Assembly (NCBI GenBank): GCA_028697515.1
Contig: JAQVEY010000169.1
Coordinates: 1-5,823 of the forward strand
DNA from: Bacteroidales bacterium
GTDB taxonomy: Bacteria; Bacteroidota; Bacteroidia; Bacteroidales; ML635J-15
Direction of reading: 5' to 3'
DNA: 5,823 nt
In this document: piece after piece, positions 1 through 4,733 of the stretch
Numbering within the stretch: position 1 is the first letter of the stretch
How the letters are laid out: the number at the start of each line of letters is the position of its first letter
The notes under the pieces: model-generated
The model's database searches: none
What the model saw: only the letters and a program-made list of their open reading frames with translations
Told to the model about the DNA's origin: nothing
Made by a program: the position numbers and the translations under genes

Positions 1-10
1 ATGAGATTTA

Positions 11-118
11 CGGAGATTAGCTCAGCTGGTTCAGAGCATCCTCGACAATAGGTCGGGAGGGTCAATGGTTCGAACATTTATCTCACGACTGTAAGGAGTA
101 ATCCATTAGTTCCCACCA
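11..118 (+). ncRNA. tRNA-like RNA unit 1 (degenerate or non-canonical tRNA)
   Basis: Read as a tRNA: 5' acceptor strand 11-17, D-stem GCTC (20-23)/GAGC (34-37) with D-loop AGCTGGTTCA, an anticodon-like hairpin CTCGAC (41-46)/GTCGGG (52-57) with loop AATAG, variable region GGGTC (59-63), T-arm AATGG (64-68) plus TTCGAAC (69-75), and a CCCACCA end (112-118). Two oddities stand out. The anticodon region is 3 nt longer than the usual 17 and has no U33. The T-stem 3' strand CCATT (103-107) is separated from the T-loop by an extra 27 nt (76-102). An alternative fold closes the tRNA earlier: AATG/CATT (75-78) for the T-stem and 11-17 paired with 80-87 (one bulged A) for the acceptor. It is best called a tRNA-derived RNA or pseudo-tRNA; normal decoding is unlikely. 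Confidence 0.6.
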
Positions 119-143
119 AAGCCTCACAATTTGTGGGGCTTTT
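118..143 (+). terminator. Intrinsic terminator of tRNA-like unit 1
   Basis: A 10-bp stem AAAGCCTCAC (118-127)/GTGGGGCTTT (133-142) with one T-G wobble encloses the loop AATTT. A short T run (140-143) ends it. The stem starts at the last A of the CCA end, so the hairpin abuts the tRNA-like core. Confidence 0.8.
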
Positions 144-185
144 ATATTATTACACATTTAAGAATGATTCTGTCTATGAGATTTA

Positions 186-293
186 CGGAGATTAGCTCAG
201 CTGGTTCAGAGCATCCTCGACAATAGGTCGGGAGGGTCAATGGTTCGAACATTTATCTCACGACTGTAAGGAGTAATCCATTAGTTCCCACCA
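186..293 (+). ncRNA. tRNA-like RNA unit 2
   Basis: The core is base-for-base identical to unit 1, including the anticodon-like hairpin with loop AATAG, the extra segment between T-loop and CCATT, and the CCCACCA end. It starts to differ only in the terminator loop and the following spacer. The same interpretation and doubts apply as for unit 1. Confidence 0.6.
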
Positions 294-319
294 AAGCCTC
301 ACGATTTGTGGGGTTTTTT
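293..319 (+). terminator. Intrinsic terminator of tRNA-like unit 2
   Basis: This is the same 10-bp hairpin as in unit 1 (stem 293-302/308-317), with loop GATTT instead of AATTT. One stem C is replaced by T, turning a G-C pair into a G-T wobble, so the stem is kept while the T run grows to six (314-319). Confidence 0.8.
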
Positions 320-358
320 AATTTTAATACAATTGAATTATACGGCCTATAAGATTTC

Positions 359-466
359 CGAAGATTAATTCAGCGGGTTCAGAGCATCCTCGACCAAAAG
401 TCGGGAGGGTCAATGGTTCGAACATTTATCTCACGACTGTAAGGAGTAATCCATTAGTTCCCACCA
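359..466 (+). ncRNA. tRNA-like RNA unit 3, divergent copy
   Basis: Measured from the unit start at 349, this copy differs from units 1, 2 and 4 at offsets 3, 10, 13, 20, 21, 27, 47, 49 and 51, and is identical from offset 52 through the terminator. The D-stem becomes ATTC/GAGC and the acceptor-like pairing loses one pair, so the tRNA fold is weaker. The anticodon-like stem CTCGAC/GTCGGG is untouched while its five-base loop changes from AATAG to CAAAA. The abrupt end of divergence suggests a mosaic made by recombination or gene conversion. It could be a decaying copy or a variant with a different loop specificity. Confidence 0.55.
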
Positions 467-491
467 AAGCCTCACAATTTGTGGGGCTTTT
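466..491 (+). terminator. Intrinsic terminator of tRNA-like unit 3
   Basis: The hairpin is identical to that of unit 1 (stem 466-475/481-490, loop AATTT) and the following spacer is also identical to the one after unit 1. Confidence 0.8.
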
Positions 492-533
492 ATATTATTA
501 CACATTTAAGAATGATTCTGTCTATGAGATTTA

Positions 534-641
534 CGGAGATTAGCTCAGCTGGTTCAGAGCATCCTCGACAATAGGTCGGGAGGGTCAATGGTTCGAACAT
601 TTATCTCACGACTGTAAGGAGTAATCCATTAGTTCCCACCA
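534..641 (+). ncRNA. tRNA-like RNA unit 4
   Basis: The core is identical to units 1 and 2. It is the last copy of the array; beyond its terminator the sequence becomes unrelated AT-rich leader. It carries the same non-canonical features: no U33 in the anticodon-like loop and an extra 27 nt between TTCGAAC and CCATT. Confidence 0.6.
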
Positions 642-668
642 AAGCCTCACAATTTGTGGGGCTTTTTT
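641..668 (+). terminator. Intrinsic terminator of tRNA-like unit 4
   Basis: The same 10-bp hairpin (641-650/656-665) is followed by six T (663-668), the strongest tail of the four together with unit 2. It insulates the array from the gene that starts at 823. Confidence 0.85.
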
Positions 669-680
669 ATATTTCTATTA

Positions 681-697
681 AATGTTTATAAAACATT
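681..697. promoter_or_regulatory. Short perfect inverted repeat in the leader of the 823 gene
   Basis: AATGTTT and AAACATT form a perfect 7-bp inverted repeat around ATA. It has no T run and lies about 125 bp before the start codon, so it could be an operator, but repeats this short also arise by chance in AT-rich DNA. Confidence 0.2.
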
Positions 698-761
698 ACG
701 AAAAACACTTTTCAATTATAAAATTTTCAATATCTTTACAAAAATAAAAAATAAATGTTTT

Positions 762-777
762 TGGCATGTATTTTGTT
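762..777 (+). promoter_or_regulatory. Candidate sigma-54 (-24/-12) promoter
   Basis: TGGCATG (762-768) and TTGTT (773-777) match the sigma-54 pattern TGGCACG-N4-TTGCA, with GG and the -12 G at the right spacing (10 bases between GG and the G of TTG). The mismatches are T for C in the -24 block and T for C and T for A at -12. Transcription would begin near 787-789, giving a leader of about 35 nt before the ATG at 823. A weaker alternative is the housekeeping-like TATCTTTA at 731-738, which has no good -33 partner. Confidence 0.35.
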
Positions 778-822
778 TCATTAAATCCGTTAATTAAAAA
801 AATAATTTTAAAAAGTTAAATC

Positions 823-1257
823 ATGAAAGCAAAAATTACAATGATCTTATTCGCTGGCGTTTTATTCTTCTTGAGCAGTTCAATTTATGCACAAACAGAA
901 TTACAAGCAAGCAAAGTAGTTAAATCAAGAGGCGTTTCTGAGTATGTTATTCCTGAAGGTGACATTGTTATGGAAAAACCAATTTTGTCAAGAGGTGGAT
1001 GTACCGTTAAATTTGACAATTGGACAGGATACTATGTTGACCTATGGGTTGATAAAGTGTACAAAGGAAGATTAAATCCATGGGAAGATTCACAGCTCAT
1101 TTTACCAGAAGGCTATGCTGAAGTTTATTGTCGCACAATGGGCGAAACTTATCAATGGCAATCTGTTGGAGAATGTAACGAAGAGTTTGTATTAAAACTT
1201 GAAGCAGAAGAAACTGAAAGTACTGAAACCGGATCAACTGACAGTCAGGACTTTTAA
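823..1257 (+). CDS. Small secreted protein of unknown function, neighbour of the metacaspase
   Basis: This 144-residue protein opens with a clear signal peptide (residues 1-24; hydrophobic stretch 6-20, likely cut after YAQ), so it should be exported to the periplasm or beyond. Residues 25-57 are polar, and residues 58-127 look like a compact beta-rich domain with C60, C103 and C118, aromatic-rich motifs (NWTGYY near 67, NPW near 85) and room for one disulphide. The tail 128-144 is acidic and rich in Ser/Thr. Two Arg-Gly sites (KSRG, R36; LSRGG, R57) bracket the linker, and a cut at R57 would release the Cys-containing domain. No family is recognised. The ATG at 823 is fixed by the signal peptide. 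There is no Shine-Dalgarno sequence, as is usual in Bacteroidota. A terminator follows at 1268, so it is largely transcribed alone, 55 bp before the protease gene. Confidence 0.85.
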   Translation: MKAKITMILFAGVLFFLSSSIYAQTELQASKVVKSRGVSEYVIPEGDIVMEKPILSRGGCTVKFDNWTGYYVDLWVDKVYKGRLNPWEDSQLILPEGYAEVYCRTMGETYQWQSVGECNEEFVLKLEAEETESTETGSTDSQDF

Positions 1258-1267
1258 TTAAAAATCA

Positions 1268-1300
1268 GAAATGAGTGCACCGAGGTGTACTCATTTTTTT
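1268..1300 (+). terminator. Intrinsic terminator between the small secreted protein and the metacaspase
   Basis: ATGAGTGCAC (1271-1280) pairs with GTGTACTCAT (1285-1294) over 10 bp with one G-T wobble and loop CGAG. AAA before and TTT after extend the stem, and a run of Ts reaches 1300. The hairpin overlaps an upstream in-frame ATG at 1271 of the next reading frame, which argues against that start. Confidence 0.85.
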
Positions 1301-1312
1301 AATGTTACAATC

Positions 1313-3328
1313 ATGAAAAAAATACTAACATTTTTTGCAATTGTATTATTTGCAGCATCAATTATTAAAGCTGAAAAATATGCATTGATAATAGCGATTG
1401 GCGAATACAATCAAAGTCTTACTGGCTGGTATCCAATTAGTGCAGGCAATGATGTGCCATTAATAGAGAAGGCATTAGACGAGCTAGGCTTTGACAAACA
1501 AAATATAATGTATCTAAAAGATGACCAAGCAACAAAAGAAGGAATTGAAAATGCTTTAAATACTTTATATTCAAAAGTGGGTGCTGGAGATCATATTGTA
1601 ATACATTATAGTGGTCATGGACATCAGATATTTGACGATAATGAGGAGGAAATTGATGGACTTGACGAAGCTTTGGTAAGTTTTGATGCTCCAATGAAAA
1701 TGCAAGATGGTTATGATGGCAATAAACATTTTAGAGATGATGAACTAGGTGACTGGATAACAAAATTTAGATTAAAACTTGGGCCTAATGGTCATGTTCT
1801 ATTATTTTTAGACTCATGTCATTCAGGAACCGGAACCCGAGGTTCGGCAAAAGTTAGAGGTGGTGCACCCCCACTTGTCCCTGAAAATTGGTCGCCTCAA
1901 GCAAAAAAAGATGATAAGGTCGGTTTTGGTATGGGCAGTCCGTCGAGTCGCGGTGCAAACACCAATCAGATGGCAAAGTTTGTTGTATTTTCAGGAGCAA
2001 GCGCAAATGAATTAAATTACGAAACTTATGATGATGAAGAAAATGCTGTCGGATCCTTATCATATTGCATATATAAGTCTTTTTCCCAAATTAAAGAAGG
2101 AGACACTTACCGTCAGGTTTTTGCAAGAATCATGGCCGAAATGGCAACTAAAGCGCCATTTCAGAACCCTGCTATTGAAGGAGACATTGATTTCGCAGTT
2201 TTTGGTGGTGATTATGAAATCCAAACAGAATATTTTAATTTAACTTCTGTTAAATCTGACTCAATTGTTGAAATAAACGCAGGAAGACTTGCTGGAATTA
2301 ATCCAGGAACAATTGTTGCATTTGCAGAGCCAGGAACCGCAAAAATAACAGAAGATGTTCTGCTACTAAATACTGGCAAAATTATCAGCTCTACTAATTT
2401 CACCTCGATGGTTGTTTTGGAAAACAAAATGAAATTTAAAAATACCCAAAGTGCGTGGGTTTTTGTACAAGCAAGAACATTTACCGATCAAAAAGTTAAA
2501 GTAGCTATTGACCCAAAAATGGATCCTGAGATTAAGGAATCACTAAAAAGTGAAATATCTAAATCTAGTTTTGCAGAAGTAAATAATGAAAATCCTGAAA
2601 TTACATTGAATTACAGCAAAACTCGCGGAGCCCAAACAATTTCAGTAAATAACTCCATTTATAATCAGGAATTACACAAAATTTCAAATTCTGATTCGAA
2701 AGAATTAAATAACGATGTCATTTCGACCCTTAATAATTATGCACAGGGAAAAATAATCAAAGACCTTGACTATTATAATGAAAGATACGATGTCGTTATG
2801 GAACTTATTCCTGTTAAAGCTAAAATAAATGATGATGGTAGTTTTGACATTTTAGAGTACCTCGAACCTAATTCCGTAATGGTAAATGACATTCCTGTAT
2901 TTAGTCCTGTTGTTATGGCTCTGATAAAGGTTACCAATTATGGAACAAAAAAATCATATTTTAATATTATTGACATACAACCCGATGGCTTTATTAATCC
3001 GGTTATCCCTACTGTTCATGATATTGATGGACGTGAGTATGTTTTAGAGGCTGGGGAATCTGCTGTTCTTAAAAATACACTTGTAATGTTTGGACCACCA
3101 TATGGTAATGAAATATTTAAACTAATTGCAACAGATAAACCTTTTAACTTATCTGCAACAATTCTGCAACATGGAAATTCAACTCGTGGTGATGCTTCAA
3201 ACATTTTTGAATCAGCTTTGCAAGTGGGAAAAACCGGAACAAATACAAGAGGTGCTTCAACAGTAAGCTCAAAAAACAATGATGATAGAATTTGCACGTT
3301 CGAATACACATTCAAAATTCAAGAATAA
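1313..3328 (+). CDS. Secreted metacaspase-like (orthocaspase, peptidase C14) protease with DUF4384-like C-terminal region
   Basis: Likely an Arg/Lys-specific cysteine protease of clan CD, exported. Numbering starts at the ATG at 1313 (671 residues). The frame is open up to an ATG at 1271, but that one lies inside a terminator and would bury the signal peptide. Residues 1-20 are a signal peptide (hydrophobic core, then IIKA). Residues 21-298 are the caspase fold: YSGHGH with catalytic H102, the metacaspase hallmark DGLDEAL (115-121), DSCHSGT with catalytic C169 and S1-pocket D167, then a loop (172-215) rich in RG motifs before FVVFSGASANE. Residues 310-400 look beta-rich, and about 530-671 resemble DUF4384, often fused to caspases (motif FGPPYGNE near 593). 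Arg-Gly sites lie at R176, R182, R213, R438, R625 and R646, mostly in loops between domains, which suits self-processing. I see no sorting domain. Family assignment is firm; the C-terminal domain name is tentative. Confidence 0.9.
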   Translation: MKKILTFFAIVLFAASIIKAEKYALIIAIGEYNQSLTGWYPISAGNDVPLIEKALDELGFDKQNIMYLKDDQATKEGIENALNTLYSKVGAGDHIVIHYSGHGHQIFDDNEEEIDGLDEALVSFDAPMKMQDGYDGNKHFRDDELGDWITKFRLKLGPNGHVLLFLDSCHSGTGTRGSAKVRGGAPPLVPENWSPQAKKDDKVGFGMGSPSSRGANTNQMAKFVVFSGASANELNYETYDDEENAVGSLSYCIYKSFSQIKEGDTYRQVFARIMAEMATKAPFQNPAIEGDIDFAVFGGDYEIQTEYFNLTSVKSDSIVEINAGRLAGINPGTIVAFAEPGTAKITEDVLLLNTGKIISSTNFTSMVVLENKMKFKNTQSAWVFVQARTFTDQKVKVAIDPKMDPEIKESLKSEISKSSFAEVNNENPEITLNYSKTRGAQTISVNNSIYNQELHKISNSDSKELNNDVISTLNNYAQGKIIKDLDYYNERYDVVMELIPVKAKINDDGSFDILEYLEPNSVMVNDIPVFSPVVMALIKVTNYGTKKSYFNIIDIQPDGFINPVIPTVHDIDGREYVLEAGESAVLKNTLVMFGPPYGNEIFKLIATDKPFNLSATILQHGNSTRGDASNIFESALQVGKTGTNTRGASTVSSKNNDDRICTFEYTFKIQE

Positions 3329-3332
3329 TTAG

Positions 3333-3358
3333 AATCCTCCAAATGGGGGATTTTTTTT
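3333..3358 (+). terminator. Intrinsic terminator after the metacaspase gene
   Basis: AATCCTCC (3333-3340) pairs with GGGGGATT (3345-3352) over 8 bp with one T-G wobble and loop AAAT, followed by a T run to 3358. It starts 4 bp after the stop codon and separates the protease gene from rarA. Confidence 0.9.
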
Positions 3359-3391
3359 ACCATATTTAATCTATTCTGTTAAAATGATTAT

Positions 3392-3414
3392 TTTTACATT
3401 TGTAAAATTACAAA
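3392..3414 (+). promoter_or_regulatory. rarA promoter -7 element overlapped by two interlocking palindromes
   Basis: TACATTTG at 3395-3402 is a perfect Bacteroidota -7 element (TAnnTTTG); a -33 TTG is not clear at the expected place (TTCTG near 3375-3378 is the best candidate). Two perfect inverted repeats cover it: TTTTACA/TGTAAAA (3392-3398/3401-3407, centre TT) and TTTGTAA/TTACAAA (3399-3405/3408-3414, centre AA). The second half of one is the first half of the other. A dimeric repressor bound here would block the polymerase. Transcription would begin near 3409, leaving a leader of about 20 nt before the TTG start at 3430. Confidence 0.5.
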
Positions 3415-3429
3415 CAAAAAATTTAAAGA

Positions 3430-4698
3430 TTGAAACCACTAGCAGAGAGATTACGTCCCGAATCATTTGACACATATACAGGTCAGGAACATCTAACTAG
3501 CAAAGACGCTGTTTTGAGACGAGTAATTGAAGCTGGTAATATCCCTTCAATGATACTTTGGGGTCCTCCAGGAGTTGGAAAAACTACACTTGTACATGTT
3601 ATTTCAAAATTAACAGATAGGTCTTTTTATACTTTAAGTGCAGTTAATTCTGGAGTAAAAGATGTGCGTGAAGTTATTGAGAAAGCAAAAAAGAATACTC
3701 TTTTTTCAAAAGCCAATCCGGTATTATTCATTGACGAAATTCACAGATTCAGTAAATCACAACAAGATTCATTACTCGGAGCTGTTGAAGACGGAACAAT
3801 AACATTAATTGGTGCAACAACAGAAAACCCCTCATTTGAAGTTATTTCTCCTCTTCTATCTCGATGTCAAGTATATATTCTAAAAAATCTGGAAGAAAAA
3901 GATCTCGACATTCTTATTAATCGAGCAATAAACGAGGATGTAATATTAAAAAAACTGAAAATTAAGCTTGAAGAAAAGGAAGCTTTATATCGTTATTCAG
4001 GAGGTGATGCAAGAAAGCTTTATAATTTATTAGAAATAGTATGTAACACAAATTCCAATTCAAATATTATTATTAATAATCAAACAGTTACTGATAGTTT
4101 ACAGGCAAATCTTGCATTTTATGATAAGAATGGAGAACAACACTACGATATTATCTCCGCTTTTATTAAATCTGTAAGAGGGTCAGATCCTGATGCTGCT
4201 GTTTATTGGCTTGCAAGAATGTTGGAAGGTGGTGAAGATATAAAGTTCATAGCCAGAAGGATGTTAATACTAGCCGCAGAAGACATTGGACTTGCCAACC
4301 CTAATTCTCTGCTTATAGCAAACGCTTGTTTCGATGCCGTAAGTAAAATTGGGATGCCTGAAGCAAGAATTATTTTATCTGAAACTGCTATCTATCTTGC
4401 AACGAGTCCTAAAAGTAATTCGGCTTATATGGCAATCGAAAGTGCCTTGGCAAAAGTAAAAGAAACTGGCGATTTGCCTGTCCCTTTACACCTAAGAAAT
4501 GCTCCTACTTCTTTAATGAAAAATCTTAATTACGGTAAGAATTATAACTATGTCCATTCATACGAAAACAATTATATTGAACAGCAGTATTTACCTGATA
4601 AGATTGATAAATCTGTTTTTTATTCTCCGGGTAATAATTCAAAGGAGAACAATATGAAAAATTTTCAGGATACAATAAAAAATAAAAAAGCCACTTAG
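3430..4698 (+). CDS. rarA: Replication-associated recombination protein A (RarA/MgsA), AAA+ ATPase
   Basis: A cytosolic clamp-loader-like AAA+ ATPase that acts at stalled replication forks, related to E. coli RarA/MgsA and eukaryotic WRNIP1. The 422 residues match the usual family length. Visible motifs: the typical N-terminus MKPLAERLRP, Walker A GPPGVGKT (45-52), Walker B VLFIDE (98-103), sensor 1 ATTEN (129-133), arginine finger in LLSRC (R145) and sensor 2 GGDARK (191-196). The tetramerisation/C-terminal part is complete, with AAEDIGLANP (282-291), LHLRNAP (353-359) and the EQQYLPD motif (384-390). The start is a TTG: an in-frame TAA lies only two codons upstream (3424-3426) and no ATG or GTG is available before the conserved N-terminus. 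It has its own promoter and is insulated from the protease gene by a terminator. Its last codons overlap the terminator of the convergent gene. Confidence 0.96.
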   Translation: MKPLAERLRPESFDTYTGQEHLTSKDAVLRRVIEAGNIPSMILWGPPGVGKTTLVHVISKLTDRSFYTLSAVNSGVKDVREVIEKAKKNTLFSKANPVLFIDEIHRFSKSQQDSLLGAVEDGTITLIGATTENPSFEVISPLLSRCQVYILKNLEEKDLDILINRAINEDVILKKLKIKLEEKEALYRYSGGDARKLYNLLEIVCNTNSNSNIIINNQTVTDSLQANLAFYDKNGEQHYDIISAFIKSVRGSDPDAAVYWLARMLEGGEDIKFIARRMLILAAEDIGLANPNSLLIANACFDAVSKIGMPEARIILSETAIYLATSPKSNSAYMAIESALAKVKETGDLPVPLHLRNAPTSLMKNLNYGKNYNYVHSYENNYIEQQYLPDKIDKSVFYSPGNNSKENNMKNFQDTIKNKKAT

Positions 4699-4714
4699 AA
4701 ACTCTAAATGGCTT
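4677..4714 (-). terminator. Terminator of the - strand secreted-protein gene, embedded in the rarA 3' end
   Basis: The stem AAGCCA (4688-4693)/TGGCTT (4709-4714) continues past one C-A mismatch into TTAGA (4695-4699)/TCTAA (4703-4707), with loop AAC. Read on the - strand it is followed by a run of Ts (4687-4677, broken by single As), as in an intrinsic terminator, and lies 20 bp after the - strand stop codon. On the + strand no T run follows, so it should act in one direction. It includes the rarA stop codon and its last codons. Confidence 0.75.
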
Positions 4715-4733
4715 ACAATAAGTTAACTGTAAT

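Larger units (their letters stand above)
1..668 (+). repeat. Tandem array of four tRNA-like units, each with its own terminator
   Basis: Four direct repeats start at 1, 176, 349 and 524 (spacings 175, 173 and 175 bp). Each has a tRNA-like core of 108 nt ending in CCCACCA, then a terminator hairpin, then a short AT-rich spacer. Units 1, 2 and 4 are identical through the core; unit 3 differs at nine positions, all in its first 51 nt. The spacer after unit 1 equals the spacer after unit 3, while those after units 2 and 4 are different, which suggests that a two-unit block was duplicated. The window opens exactly at a unit start, so the array may extend upstream. No open reading frame of note lies here, and I see no clear TAnnTTTG promoter in the spacers. 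Near-identity means recent amplification, gene conversion or selection on the RNA. I do not recognise the family. Confidence 0.9.

Noticed and set aside
88..97. Tyr-type anticodon loop CTGTAAG (GTA) within the extra 27 nt
   Set aside because: The loop looks right, but the flanking bases (CACGA before, GAGTA after) do not form a stem, so it is probably coincidence.
93..99. Shine-Dalgarno-like AAGGAG in each tRNA-like unit
   Set aside because: No ATG, GTG or TTG with a meaningful frame follows at a suitable distance; the reading frames end within the terminator or spacer.
11..118. Four functional tRNA genes
   Set aside because: The anticodon-like loop has A or C instead of U at position 33, the arm is 3 nt too long, and the acceptor strands are either poorly paired or require ignoring the CCA end. 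A standard decoding tRNA is not supported.
1..668. CRISPR array or T-box riboswitches
   Set aside because: The units are about 175 bp and repeated nearly in full, without unique 30-40 bp spacers. The terminator is constitutive in form, with no visible antiterminator and no aminoacyl-tRNA synthetase or amino acid gene downstream.
1437..1694. Reading frames on the - strand and in other frames inside the metacaspase gene (also 1854-2063, 2028-2243, 2212-2427, 3016-3315)
   Set aside because: They lie inside a well-supported gene, show no family motifs or signal peptides and have biased composition typical of antisense or out-of-frame reading.
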